A stretch of 60,279 bases of DNA from Myxococcales bacterium (lineage in GTDB: Bacteria > Myxococcota_A > UBA9042 > UBA3505). The notes under the pieces were generated by a model. The model saw only the letters and a list, made by a program, of their open reading frames with translations. It searched no databases and was not told the DNA's origin. The first letter of the stretch is position 1, and each line of letters begins with the position of its first letter. The stretch lies in assembly GCA_002728755.1 (NCBI GenBank), contig PBVT01000032.1:1-60279 (forward strand), given 5' to 3'. The position numbers and the translations under genes were made by a program. Of the stretch, positions 49,312 to 58,103 are shown piece by piece.

Positions 49312-49398
49312 ATGAGCACAGCCCTTCTCCTTGCACACGGGTGCGGTTCCGGTCATGATGCGAGGGCATTGTGCATCGCGCATTACACGGTGTTGTAG
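49312..49398 (+). CDS. 28-residue ORF with strong Shine-Dalgarno (small protein or hydrolase remnant)
   Basis: ATG at 49312 has GGAGGTGA seven bases upstream, one of the best ribosome sites in the window, in the gap before coaE. The peptide begins MSTALLLAHGCGSGHDARAL, which resembles the N-terminal HGxGxGxD oxyanion segment of Tex30/KANL3-type alpha/beta hydrolases, then stops. No continuation of a hydrolase is visible in the other frames. It may be a truncated gene, a leader peptide, or chance. Confidence 0.35.
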   Translation: MSTALLLAHGCGSGHDARALCIAHYTVL

Positions 49399-49484
49399 CG
49401 GTCTTGCTGGGTAGCGACGTCCGCGAATCCAGCCCAGCTCGAATACTTCATCGGAAGACATCCAATGCGTTACCGGAGTTTACG

Positions 49485-50174
49485 TTGGGAATCGAAAGTA
49501 AGAAAGGGCAGGTCGCGGGTAGCCGGAACATTCCGGTCGTTGGCCTGACCGGTGGTATCGGGGCTGGTAAGTCCACCATAGCCAAGATGTTTGAAGGTCA
49601 CGGTGTGGCTGTAATTGACGCGGACCAACTGGGACGCGCGATTGTCGAACCTGGAATGCCGGCGTTACAAGCCATAGCCGATACTTTTGGGGACGATGTT
49701 ATTCAGCCCGATGGGGCGCTGAACAGGTTTGCATTGGCCAAGAAGGTATTTCATGACCACGAAGCATTGGCTCTTTTAAACGATATTACGCACCCCGCCA
49801 TCTTGGATTTGGCCAAATCACAGGTTATCGATCTGGCCCAATCTGGGCGTAGGTGGGTCGTATATGAAGCGGCTCTCATTGTTGATAACGCGCTGGAACC
49901 AGGTATCGACTGTCTGGTGGTCGTACATGCAGATGAGTCACTTCGGCTCTCCCGCGTAGTCGCGCGGGACAACGTCGGCCCCTCCGATGTCCTGGCGCGA
50001 ATGGCGTCCCAGGTCCGACCTGAGACCCTGTTGGAAGAGGCGGATTATACGATTACGAATAATGGAGACGAGGCTTCCCTTCGTGGGGAGTTCGAACGAG
50101 TCTATGGTGTGCTAGTAGAGCAATTTGGTAGTCCGCAGGACGACATCATTCAAACGCTTCCCAAGAATGAATGA
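49485..50174 (+). CDS. coaE: dephospho-CoA kinase
   Basis: 229 residues from a TTG at 49485 with GGAG six bases upstream; an in-frame ATG at 49371 would add 38 residues unlike the family. It performs the last step of CoA synthesis. P-loop GLTGGIGAGKSTIA, then VIDADQLGRAI with the conserved Asp pair, HPAIL, and VVYEAALIVDN, where PLLFE is usual. VVHADESLRLSRVVARDN is the lid region. Overlaps the next gene by four bases. Confidence 0.93.
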   Translation: MGIESKKGQVAGSRNIPVVGLTGGIGAGKSTIAKMFEGHGVAVIDADQLGRAIVEPGMPALQAIADTFGDDVIQPDGALNRFALAKKVFHDHEALALLNDITHPAILDLAKSQVIDLAQSGRRWVVYEAALIVDNALEPGIDCLVVVHADESLRLSRVVARDNVGPSDVLARMASQVRPETLLEEADYTITNNGDEASLRGEFERVYGVLVEQFGSPQDDIIQTLPKNE

Positions 50175-51295
50175 TGGCAGATTCCTTTCCACAAGAGACC
50201 GTGCTGGTCACAGGTTTCCCCACATTGCGAGCCCAGTGTTTGCTGGAGGAGTTGGTGCGAGCAGGGCACCGGGTTCTGCTCCTTGTGAATGAGCGGCATG
50301 AACGTCGTGCAAAAGAAGAGACGCGGCGGATACGTCGTGAGGTGGGAGGTCAGAATCGATGCCGTGTTCTGATCGGCGATGTAAATCGCCTCGATCTGGG
50401 CTTGGCTGGCACGACCGTCGAAGAGGTCGTACAGGAAGTGCAGGTCGTGCACCATATGGCGACCATGTACCACGTGGGGGTTCACCGAAGCACAGTCCAC
50501 CGTTTTAACGTGGATGGCACCCGTCGAATGCTGGAACTTGCACGAGAAATGAAGGCTTTACGGCGTTTTTGCCATTATAGCACGGCCCAGGTGGCAGGAA
50601 CCCGAGAGGGGGTAATCCTTGAGACCGAACTCGAGGCCGGTCAGGGGTTTCATAACGCCTATGAAGAGAGCCGATATCGTGCCGAACGAGTGGTGCAATC
50701 GATGGTCGATGAGCTCCCGATCAGCATCTTTCGTCCATCGATTGTCGTTGGCTCCTCGCGAACAGGTTATATCGACCGATTGTTTGGCCCCCACTTGATT
50801 GTGGCTCTCTTTACCAATCTTCCTTCACGGCTACCGCTTCCCCTTCCAGGTAAAGGTCACTTTCCTTTGAACCTGGTACCTGCGGATTATGTTGCAGCCG
50901 CTGGGCATCGACTGAGCCTGGATTCTCGGGCCGAGGGGCGCACATTTCATCTGACGGACCCGAACCCGGGATCGGTTCGAAGTGTATTCAACCTGATTAG
51001 CGATCTGACGCATCGTTCTCGTCCCTTCGACGCTGTCGCAAACCTGGTTCCATATGGGCTCGCACGAACGGCTTTGCGTGTTCCAATTATCGAACGCCGC
51101 ACACGCGGTGCTTTGCATATCCTGGATTCTCTGCACAGCCTCGCGGTCTATAATCGTCGAAATACGGACGAACTCTTGTCCCGCTCGGGACCGCATTGTC
51201 CGCCTTTTGATTCCTATGCGGGCCTACTTATAGACCACATTATGAACGCTTCCCCATCGGACTTTTCGATCTCTTTCGAGGAAGAGGTTATGTAG
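50171..51295 (+). CDS. divergent extended-SDR / NAD-binding protein
   Basis: 374 residues, overlapping the coaE stop (start ATG at 50171 or 50174). Layout of an extended SDR of the fatty-acyl-reductase-like group: Rossmann start ETVLVTGFPTLRAQ, then HHMATMYHVGV, YSTAQVAG, NAYEESRYRAE, SIFRPSIVVGSS. Two key elements deviate: the usual GxxGxxG is replaced by GFPTLRA (residues 15-21), and the YxxxK Lys is Arg168 (Y164-E-E-S-R). The Tyr and Ser are kept. The enzyme may have lost normal cofactor binding or use it differently. Substrate unknown; lipid or isoprenoid reduction is only a guess. Confidence 0.8.
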   Translation: MMADSFPQETVLVTGFPTLRAQCLLEELVRAGHRVLLLVNERHERRAKEETRRIRREVGGQNRCRVLIGDVNRLDLGLAGTTVEEVVQEVQVVHHMATMYHVGVHRSTVHRFNVDGTRRMLELAREMKALRRFCHYSTAQVAGTREGVILETELEAGQGFHNAYEESRYRAERVVQSMVDELPISIFRPSIVVGSSRTGYIDRLFGPHLIVALFTNLPSRLPLPLPGKGHFPLNLVPADYVAAAGHRLSLDSRAEGRTFHLTDPNPGSVRSVFNLISDLTHRSRPFDAVANLVPYGLARTALRVPIIERRTRGALHILDSLHSLAVYNRRNTDELLSRSGPHCPPFDSYAGLLIDHIMNASPSDFSISFEEEVM

Positions 51296-51303
51296 CCCCA
51301 CCC

Positions 51304-52245
51304 TCAGTCGGAGAACTGAATCCGACGGGTCCGGAGAAGATGGTGGAGAACAGCTGCTACTCGAACAGGAGAGTCTTCCACTGCGTCCATAACGTCACGA
51401 AGTCGATGACGTTCTACTACAGCGGCCCAGACCTTGGAGACCTGTTCGAGGTCTCGGAAATCGGGACCGATCGCGTTGGGGTTTTCGACGGTTCGGACGT
51501 TCTGGTCAAATCCATCAAAGACATGGTCGAAGAGCTCCAATAAGCGCTCTTCGTTGCGTTCAAGAAAAGAGTCTACGCGTTCATTTCCGTTGGTGAGCAT
51601 TACGACGCGCTCAAGGGATATCAACGCGCCATTCACATCGCCCAGGGTAAAGAGACTATGGACATCTTCCAGGAGGGCTTCGACGGCTGGGTCAGAGATC
51701 GGAAGAAGGGGTCGGTGCAGACGTTCCGGGATCGGCGGTGGTGCCTCTTCTTCGTCCGGATCCTCATCGGCAGGGGTGTCTACGATTAACATCTCTACAG
51801 GGTCGATGCGTTCGAAAACAGGCTCGTCTCCGGTCTCACTATCTGTGTCCTCCCCGGCCTCTACTGGTGCGGCTTCTTCTTCGAGGGCGCCCTCGTCTTC
51901 GGGAGTGTCCTCGAATCCGCTCTCTTCTTCCGGCGTAGGCTCTACGTCGCGTCGTTCGTAGATATCAGTGTCCAGTGTGGATTCCGCCGTTTCTACAACC
52001 GCTTTTTCACTGATCTCAACATTGGGGGTTCTGGCGACGACGGGCTTTTCCTCCACGGTTGTGGGGGCCTGGCTGGCGGCTCTTTCAAAGGCGCTGAACG
52101 CTCGCTCCATGGCTGCCCACCAACCGGGCAGTTCATCCGTCTGGTGTTCCGAAGGCGGAGTCGCCTGCACGACTTTGCTAGGCTTCTTTTCCGCAGCACC
52201 CTTTTTCTTATCGGTGCCTGGTTTCTTGGTTCGTTTCCGCGCCAT
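51304..52245 (-). CDS. acidic unknown protein after argD
   Basis: About 313 residues from the ATG at 52245; an in-frame ATG at 52260 inside argD is also possible. Three parts: a Lys-rich basic head; a long Glu/Asp/Pro-rich disordered region (about 60-180); and a folded helical C-terminal domain (about 190-313). That domain includes LEDVHSLFTLGDVNGALISL, which resembles one TPR/helical hairpin, and a final DSPVRVAAVLHHLLRTRRIQ. No family recognised. It starts two bases after argD, so it is the last gene of the hslV-hslU-argD run. Confidence 0.65.
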   Translation of the reverse strand: MARKRTKKPGTDKKKGAAEKKPSKVVQATPPSEHQTDELPGWWAAMERAFSAFERAASQAPTTVEEKPVVARTPNVEISEKAVVETAESTLDTDIYERRDVEPTPEEESGFEDTPEDEGALEEEAAPVEAGEDTDSETGDEPVFERIDPVEMLIVDTPADEDPDEEEAPPPIPERLHRPLLPISDPAVEALLEDVHSLFTLGDVNGALISLERVVMLTNGNERVDSFLERNEERLLELFDHVFDGFDQNVRTVENPNAIGPDFRDLEQVSKVWAAVVERHRLRDVMDAVEDSPVRVAAVLHHLLRTRRIQFSD

Positions 52246-52247
52246 TT

Positions 52248-53423
52248 CTATGCATGCCATCCCGTGAGCACGTCTACAATCTCGTCCAGACCAGTCTTCA
52301 GCTCTTCTTTTGTTATCACGAGTGGCGGGCTGAGTCGAAGCACGTTTCCACCGGCCACAGTGGTTAGAACACCACGGTTAAAGAGTTCGGTGACAAACGG
52401 CTTTGCCGGTTCGGTCAGCACGACGCCAAGTAATAATCCGCGACCTCGGACTTCTTGCACATGTGGAAGACCTGCAAGTCGGGTGGTTAATTCCTGGATG
52501 ATCTGCTCTCCAAGAGATTGTACGTGAGCCATGAAATCAGGCGTTGATACCGTATCCACAACGACGTTTGCCGCTGCACAGGCCACCGGGTTTCCACCAA
52601 AAGTGGATGCGTGAGTACCAGGAACCAGAGCTTCGGCCAGGTGTTCACCGTAGACGAGCGCCCCCAATGGCAGACCTCCTGCGATTCCCTTCGCTAAGGT
52701 CAGAGCGTCGGGAACAACACCCGCGTGTTGGCAGGCGAGAAATCGACCGGTGCGAGAGACACCCGTTTGGATTTCATCGAAAATCAGCAGAGCTCCGGCG
52801 TCATTGGCGATCTCTCGCGCCGCTTTCAGGTAGTCATCGCTCGGAACGATCACACCGCCCTCTCCCTGAATGGGCTCAAGGAGAATGGCCGCTGTTTTCT
52901 CGTTGGTAGCGTTTCGTAGGGCTTCGGTATCGCCGTAGGGAACAAAAGAGAAACCCGGCAGGAGTGGTTCAAACCCCTTCCAGTACTTGGGCTGTCCTGT
53001 GGCGGATAAAGCACCCATCGTGCGCCCATGAAAGGAGTGGTCGGCGGCGATAATCTGGTGCCGGTCCTCGTTTCGTACGACCTGAAAGGTGCGCCGAGCG
53101 AGTTTAATCGCGGCTTCATTGGCTTCGGCGCCACTGTTGGACAAAAATACACGTTCCAGCCCGGTTAAGGACGCGAGCTTTGCGACAATCTCTCGCTTAC
53201 TCGGCGTCTCGTATAGGTTGGAAGTGTGGATTAGATCTTGTGCTTGTTGGGCAATGGCAGAGATGAGCGCAGGGTGCCCATGTCCAAGCGACGATACGGC
53301 GACACCGGCTCCCAAATCGAGGAAACGAGAGCCCGCCTGGTCGACCAGATAACAGCCTTCACCGCGGACAAAAGGCTCCCCGCTATGCCGGTAGCAAGCC
53401 GCGTATGCCTCTGTGCTCGTCAT
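52248..53423 (-). CDS. argD: acetylornithine/ornithine-type aminotransferase
   Basis: 391 residues, class III PLP-dependent transaminase. [18 protein letters not shown] binds the cofactor phosphate, [13 protein letters not shown] and EPIQGEGG follow, and [14 protein letters not shown] carries the Asp that pairs with the pyridine nitrogen. The PLP Lys is in [14 protein letters not shown]. Length and motifs match ArgD, which makes N-acetylornithine in arginine synthesis and can act on succinyldiaminopimelate. It starts 27 bases after hslU. No other arg gene is present, so an ornithine or other omega-transaminase remains possible. Confidence 0.88.
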   Translation of the reverse strand: MTSTEAYAACYRHSGEPFVRGEGCYLVDQAGSRFLDLGAGVAVSSLGHGHPALISAIAQQAQDLIHTSNLYETPSKREIVAKLASLTGLERVFLSNSGAEANEAAIKLARRTFQVVRNEDRHQIIAADHSFHGRTMGALSATGQPKYWKGFEPLLPGFSFVPYGDTEALRNATNEKTAAILLEPIQGEGGVIVPSDDYLKAAREIANDAGALLIFDEIQTGVSRTGRFLACQHAGVVPDALTLAKGIAGGLPLGALVYGEHLAEALVPGTHASTFGGNPVACAAANVVVDTVSTPDFMAHVQSLGEQIIQELTTRLAGLPHVQEVRGRGLLLGVVLTEPAKPFVTELFNRGVLTTVAGGNVLRLSPPLVITKEELKTGLDEIVDVLTGWHA

Positions 53424-53450
53424 GAATCCCTCGTTTCCAGTGAACGGCCA

Positions 53451-54797
53451 CTATAGCACGTAGCGCGAGAGGTCTTCGTCAGACAAGATTTTGGCCACAC
53501 AGGACTCGACCGCATCGTTGTCTATCTGGACCTCTGTACCACCCTTATCTGGTGCATCGAATGAAAGGTTCTCAAGGACACGCTCCAGCACTGTGGTCAG
53601 ACGCCGCGCCCCAATATTTTCCATCTGTGTATTGGCACGGAAGGCGAAATCAGCCACAGACGCTATCCCGGTCTCGGTGAACACAAGGTTGACCCCTTCG
53701 GTCCCCATAAGAGCTTCATATTGGCGGATCAGAGAATGTTCTGGCTCCGTCAAAATACGGAGGAAGTCTTCTTTGTTCAGAGATTCCAACTCTACTCGAA
53801 TGGGAAAACGGCCCTGTAGTTCGGGGATCAGATCGCTGGGTTTGGCGATATGAAACGCTCCCGCGGCCATGAATAAGACATGATCGGTGCGAACGAATCC
53901 GTGCTTGGTATGCACAGTCGTGCCTTCAACGATCGGTAGAAGATCTCGTTGGACACCTTCCCGTGATACATCCGGCCCACGATTCGCCTGCTGTACGGCG
54001 ATCTTGTCGATCTCGTCGAGGAAGATGATCCCCTCTTGTTCGGCGCGCTGCACACCATCAATGACAATCTGGTCGTGATCGAGAAGGGCCTCGGTTTCTT
54101 CTAGAGTAAGTAGGCGAAGTGCTTCTGGCACGGACACCTTGCGACTCCGTTTTTTGCCAGCGAACATGCCGCCAAACATATCCTTGAGGTTTAAACCGAG
54201 CTCTTCCACACCCTGTGGTGTGACGACTTCAAATTGCGGTCCGCGCTGGTCACTAACCTGTATCTCGAGAGTCCGCCCGTCGAGAACACCGCTTCGGAGC
54301 ATCTTGCGCATTTTTTCGCGAGTCTCTCCCGAGCTGCTTTCCGGATCTTCGTAAGCCGGGCGCTCGTCCCCTGTAAGCAGATCGAGCAACCTCTCCTCAG
54401 CAGATTCAGCAGCGCGTACAGCGACAGCCTTACGCGCTTCATCTCGAACCATGTTGATAGAGGTCTCGACCAGGTCGCGAACCATAGACTCTACGTCACG
54501 GCCTACATAGCCGACTTCCGTAAATCGACTGGCTTCCACTTTGATGAATGGTGCCCGGACGAGGCGCGCGACCCTTCGTGCGATCTCTGTCTTCCCAACG
54601 CCTGTTGGTCCGATCAAGATCAAGTTCTTGGGCGTGACCTCTTCTTGTAGATCGGGCTCGAGCTGCCGCCGTCGCCATCGGTTTCGTAGAGCGATAGCTA
54701 CGGCCCGCTTGGCCGCATTTTGTCCTACGATATGCCGGTCGAGTTCGCTTACGATTTCACGGGGCGTCATGGTCGCCCCAGAATTACTCTGACTCAT
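53451..54797 (-). CDS. hslU: ATP-dependent protease ATPase subunit HslU
   Basis: 448 residues from the ATG at 54797, which lies inside the end of hslV and has AGGA upstream; the ATG at 54770 ([11 protein letters not shown]) matches family N-termini equally well. AAA+ unfoldase that feeds HslV. Walker [10 protein letters not shown], Walker [12 protein letters not shown], and the HslU-specific I domain between them (about 100-240). The chain ends in LSRYVL, the C-terminal tail that docks between HslV subunits. The overlap with hslV supports balanced synthesis. Confidence 0.97.
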   Translation of the reverse strand: MSQSNSGATMTPREIVSELDRHIVGQNAAKRAVAIALRNRWRRRQLEPDLQEEVTPKNLILIGPTGVGKTEIARRVARLVRAPFIKVEASRFTEVGYVGRDVESMVRDLVETSINMVRDEARKAVAVRAAESAEERLLDLLTGDERPAYEDPESSSGETREKMRKMLRSGVLDGRTLEIQVSDQRGPQFEVVTPQGVEELGLNLKDMFGGMFAGKKRSRKVSVPEALRLLTLEETEALLDHDQIVIDGVQRAEQEGIIFLDEIDKIAVQQANRGPDVSREGVQRDLLPIVEGTTVHTKHGFVRTDHVLFMAAGAFHIAKPSDLIPELQGRFPIRVELESLNKEDFLRILTEPEHSLIRQYEALMGTEGVNLVFTETGIASVADFAFRANTQMENIGARRLTTVLERVLENLSFDAPDKGGTEVQIDNDAVESCVAKILSDEDLSRYVL

Positions 54798-55365
54798 TGG
54801 CTTGTCCTGCACTTTGGTCGATACTTTCAAACGTAACGTGCTCGTTTGTGTAGATACATAACTCGGATGCGACCTTCATCGCCTCTTCTGCGAGGCTACG
54901 AGCGTCGAGATCTGTATGGGCCACAAGCGCACGTGCAGCGGCGAGGGCATAGGGACCCCCCGAGCCTATGGCGATGACGTCTTCGTCGGGGTCGACCACA
55001 TCACCAGTACCACTCAGAAGAAGAATATGGTTTCCGTCGGCCACAACAAGCATAGCGTCTAGTCGTCGTAATGCGCGGTCCATCCGCCATTCTTTGGCAA
55101 GCTCCACGGAGCTTCGCAGAAGATTGCCGCCGTAGGCCTGTAATTTTGATTCCAGTCGCTCAAAGAGTGCAAAGGCGTCGGCCGTTGAGCCTGCGAAACC
55201 TGCCAGGATCGAATTATTGTACAGCCGTCGTATTTTCTTCGCTCCAGACTTCAAAACGTGATTGCCGAAAGTCACTTGACCGTCGGCTGCCACAACGGTC
55301 TGATCTCCCACGCGGACTGCTAGTACCGTCGTTGAGCGTACAGCTTTTTTTGAGCCATTCGTCAT
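54784..55365 (-). CDS. hslV: ATP-dependent protease peptidase subunit HslV
   Basis: 193 residues from the ATG at 55365, preceded by GGAGGA. N-terminal-nucleophile threonine protease. The catalytic Thr is in [11 protein letters not shown] (Thr12), followed by [36 protein letters not shown] and [16 protein letters not shown], all typical. Eleven residues precede the catalytic Thr, whereas E. coli has only the Met, so a propeptide must be removed for activity. First gene of hslV-hslU-argD-unknown. Confidence 0.97.
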   Translation of the reverse strand: MTNGSKKAVRSTTVLAVRVGDQTVVAADGQVTFGNHVLKSGAKKIRRLYNNSILAGFAGSTADAFALFERLESKLQAYGGNLLRSSVELAKEWRMDRALRRLDAMLVVADGNHILLLSGTGDVVDPDEDVIAIGSGGPYALAAARALVAHTDLDARSLAEEAMKVASELCIYTNEHVTFESIDQSAGQANESE

Positions 55366-55415
55366 GTCTTCCTCCGAAGTGGAAACATCGCATACCACGC
55401 TTGTCGTAGGTAGGC

Positions 55416-55432
55416 ACCCGAAAAAATCGGGG
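55416..55432. promoter_or_regulatory. inverted repeat upstream of hslV
   Basis: ACCCGA (55416-55421), five A residues, then TCGGGG (55427-55432), a near-perfect inverted repeat about 50 bases before the hslV ATG. The half-site plus loop ACCCGAAAAA also occurs upstream of the NYN gene. Possible operator, or a small hairpin in the leader. Confidence 0.3.
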
Positions 55433-55510
55433 TAGGTTTCGGAATTTTGGTGGGAAATACCCAAAAAGCCCACTATCCCCTGTGTTTTGGAGCATAAATG
55501 CGGAAGACCA

Positions 55511-55540
55511 TTGACTCTGAATTGGTGTCTGTGCTACGAA
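55511..55540 (+). promoter_or_regulatory. candidate rpsT promoter
   Basis: TTGACT (55511-55516), an 18-base spacer, then TACGAA (55535-55540) preceded by TGC, an extended -10 form. The leader to the rpsT GTG would be about 46 bases. Position fits; the -10 is imperfect. Confidence 0.4.
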
Positions 55541-55592
55541 CGCGCGCTCTGCCATACTTGTTTTGATAGATATTCCCTTACGGAGGTTTCCG

Positions 55593-55865
55593 GTGGCACA
55601 ACATAAAGCAGCAATGAAAGCCGTACGTCAGAGCACAGTTCTACGTGCCCGCAACCGTCATTACCGTACGATGGCTCGTAACGCCCTTAAATCGTTCCGT
55701 AGTGCCGTTGATGCAGGTGCTGAACTTTCCGTCGTGGAATCCGCTTTCCAACATGCAGAAAAAGTTTTCCGTCGTGTAAGTGGTAAAGGAATTATCAAGG
55801 CACAGACGGCGAATCGGACCATCTCTCGTATGGCCCGTAGCCTGAACGCAGTGCGCGGAAAATAA
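55593..55865 (+). CDS. rpsT: 30S ribosomal protein S20
   Basis: 90 residues from a GTG at 55593 with GGAGG seven bases upstream; an in-frame ATG at 55563 lacks such a site. The three-helix S20 pattern is clear: AQHKAAMKAVRQS, RNRHYRTMARNALK and the C-terminal KGIIKAQTANRTISRMAR. A GTG (rare) start is a known way to tune S20 levels. Followed by a hairpin and then dnaJ. Confidence 0.96.
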   Translation: MAQHKAAMKAVRQSTVLRARNRHYRTMARNALKSFRSAVDAGAELSVVESAFQHAEKVFRRVSGKGIIKAQTANRTISRMARSLNAVRGK

Positions 55866-55874
55866 GTCGTTCTA

Positions 55875-55902
55875 CCAATAATCGATACCGCCAGATTATT
55901 GG
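55875..55902 (+). terminator. hairpin after rpsT, possible weak terminator
   Basis: A perfect 9-base inverted repeat, CCAATAATC and GATTATTGG, with a 10-base loop, nine bases after the rpsT stop. It is AT-rich and followed by TTGCCCC, not a T tract, so it is a poor intrinsic terminator; it may instead protect the rpsT mRNA 3' end or mark a processing site before dnaJ. Confidence 0.35.
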
Positions 55903-55947
55903 TTGCCCCTCTGGGCGGGAACGAACCTTGCGGAACAGCGCAGTATC

Positions 55948-56991
55948 ATGAGTCGACGTGATTATTACGAAGTATTAGACGTCGGACGCGATGCCTCCGA
56001 TCAGGATGTGAAACGTGCCTATCGGAAGCTGGCGCTAAAATATCACCCGGATCGGAATTCGGAACCGGAGGCTCAGGAGCTATTCAAGGAAGCTTCTGAA
56101 GCGTATGAAGTCTTACGGGATCCGGAGAAACGTCGTATCTATGATACCCATGGACATGCGGGTCTGGAAGGTCGTGGATTTACAGGCTTTGACGACGTCG
56201 GTGATGTCTTCAGTAATCTAGGGAGTATCTTTGAAGATATCTTCGGCTTCTCGGGCCAGGGGCGGTCGCGCGCAACGTCGGGCCGAGGAAAAGACGTAAG
56301 CGCTGTTCTAAACATCTCTCTGGAGGAAGCGGCAGAGGGCCTGGAACGCGATATTAAGGTGCGTCGCTCGATCCCCTGTGGATCATGTGGAGGCTCTGGA
56401 GCGGCGTCTCCCAATGATGTGCGTTCCTGTTCCACCTGTGCCGGTCGAGGTCAGGTGACCCACGCACAGGGCTTTATGATGATCACAAGTACCTGCCCTG
56501 ATTGCCAAGGCCAGGGGAGAGTTGTCACCAAGCCCTGTACGGTCTGTACCGGGGCTGGTCGAGAGCAGGAGATGATTGATCTTCCGTTAAAAATACCGGC
56601 TGGAATCGATCATGGAGATCGACTGCGGGTACGAGGATCCGGTGATGTGGGGCCCGGAGGTCCAGGAGATCTCTATATCGACATTATGATTGAACCCCAC
56701 CCCGAGATGGAGCGTCAGGGGTTCCATATCCATTCCGTATTGGAGTTGGATATTGCAGAGGCCGCTCTTGGAAAGAACGTTTCCGTAAATACGTTGCTTG
56801 GTGCTACCGAGGTGAAAGTGTCCGCAGGTGTACAGCCTGGGGACACCTTACGACTCAAGGGGAAAGGGGTGCCCAAGCGCGGTGGATATGGTCGTGGTGA
56901 CCACTATATTCATGTTCGTGTCACGGTCCCCACGAAGCTCAGCCGCAAGGCGAAGAAGAGTCTACAAGACTATCTGAAAGAGCGGTCGTAG
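55948..56991 (+). CDS. dnaJ: chaperone DnaJ (type I)
   Basis: 347 residues from the ATG at 55948; no strong Shine-Dalgarno. J domain at about 4-70 with HPD in KYHPDRN, then a short Gly/Phe-rich region. Four CxxCxGxG zinc repeats follow: [24 protein letters not shown] and CTVCTGAG. The substrate-binding C-terminal domains follow, with [20 protein letters not shown]. It stimulates DnaK ATPase and delivers unfolded proteins. No dnaK or grpE is in the window, so it may be an extra DnaJ copy. Confidence 0.95.
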   Translation: MSRRDYYEVLDVGRDASDQDVKRAYRKLALKYHPDRNSEPEAQELFKEASEAYEVLRDPEKRRIYDTHGHAGLEGRGFTGFDDVGDVFSNLGSIFEDIFGFSGQGRSRATSGRGKDVSAVLNISLEEAAEGLERDIKVRRSIPCGSCGGSGAASPNDVRSCSTCAGRGQVTHAQGFMMITSTCPDCQGQGRVVTKPCTVCTGAGREQEMIDLPLKIPAGIDHGDRLRVRGSGDVGPGGPGDLYIDIMIEPHPEMERQGFHIHSVLELDIAEAALGKNVSVNTLLGATEVKVSAGVQPGDTLRLKGKGVPKRGGYGRGDHYIHVRVTVPTKLSRKAKKSLQDYLKERS

Positions 56992-57001
56992 GGGGGATAG
57001 C

Positions 57002-58093
57002 ATGAAGCGCCTTGGATCCTGGGAGTTGATACGGCGCCTGTCCACTGGACACGTCGCCGAAGTCTTTCTTGTGCGAGATGCCGATCAGGAGGACGGTGAG
57101 ATTCGGGTGCTTAAGCGACTTCTTCCCATACATGTAGAAGAAGCCGATCTCATCGAAGCGTTTACTCGCGAAGCAACTCTTGCGCCCGAACTGAACCATC
57201 CGGGGTTGGTAGGTATTCATACCCATGGATTCGATGAAGGTGTTCCGTATCTTGTGCTCGACTATGTGGATGGATGTTCTCTCGATGAGCTGGTGAAGTT
57301 TAATACGGAACCGATGTCACCGGCCCTTGCTCGAGTTCTTATGTGTGATGTTCTCGAGGCGTTGGCTCACCTTCATGGTCTTAGCGATGACCACGGGAAC
57401 CCCCTGGTCGTCGCGCACCGCGACGTCACTCCCAATAATGTACTTATCAATCGAGAGGGCCATGCGATTCTCATTGATTATGGACTGGTAAAGGGGGCTG
57501 TTGCCCAGCGCGAAACGGCGACCAATGTAGTGAAAGGAACGTGGCGTTATGCATCTCCGGAGCAGCTTCGGGGTCGTAACGTAGACGCCACCACCGATGT
57601 GTATGGTGTTGGCGCGATGATGTTTTTCCTGGTTACGGGCACGAAGCCATTCAGTCATGTCCAGGAACTAGACGATATGATGGAAGCAAAACTCAGTGTT
57701 CCTCTTCGTCTGGAAGGACATACCGAAGACCTGACAAAGGTGATCCTGGAGACCACGGCTGTAAACCCCGCGGATCGTCCACAGGATGCAGATGGGTTTC
57801 GTCGACGTCTGGAGGCAATCGCTGAGCCAGAGGAAGACAGGGACGCGATTCGTGCCGAGATTATGGAACTAGTCTCTGCTGTTGTGGAGAGTCGTGATCC
57901 CAATAAAGGCACGTTAACCGTAAAGCCATCTGCCGAGGAGCTGGGAGAAGAAGTTACGGACCCGGCCGCCGTCACAGATATTACCCGCGTTGCGACGGTA
58001 GACGAGATGCCGGAAGCCGATCCGGAGACGAGAAGCCTTGCGATTATTGCGCTGATTCTTCTTGGTCTTTTCGGCTGGTTGATTCTTTTCTAA
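57002..58093 (+). CDS. tail-anchored Ser/Thr protein kinase
   Basis: 363 residues. Hanks-type kinase domain at about 5-275: a degenerate Gly loop (RLSTGHVAEVFLV), Lys in IRVLKRLL, catalytic HRDVTPNNVLI, the metal-binding motif as DYG in LIDYGLVKG, and WRYASPEQLRG. A Glu/Asp/Thr-rich linker follows, then a single C-terminal TM helix (LAIIALILLGLFGWLILF) at the very end, so the kinase should face the cytoplasm. All catalytic residues are present. The start is 10 bases after dnaJ with a GGGGGA upstream, so the two are likely cotranscribed. Confidence 0.93.
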   Translation: MKRLGSWELIRRLSTGHVAEVFLVRDADQEDGEIRVLKRLLPIHVEEADLIEAFTREATLAPELNHPGLVGIHTHGFDEGVPYLVLDYVDGCSLDELVKFNTEPMSPALARVLMCDVLEALAHLHGLSDDHGNPLVVAHRDVTPNNVLINREGHAILIDYGLVKGAVAQRETATNVVKGTWRYASPEQLRGRNVDATTDVYGVGAMMFFLVTGTKPFSHVQELDDMMEAKLSVPLRLEGHTEDLTKVILETTAVNPADRPQDADGFRRRLEAIAEPEEDRDAIRAEIMELVSAVVESRDPNKGTLTVKPSAEELGEEVTDPAAVTDITRVATVDEMPEADPETRSLAIIALILLGLFGWLILF

Positions 58094-58103
58094 GAGCGAC
58101 TGC

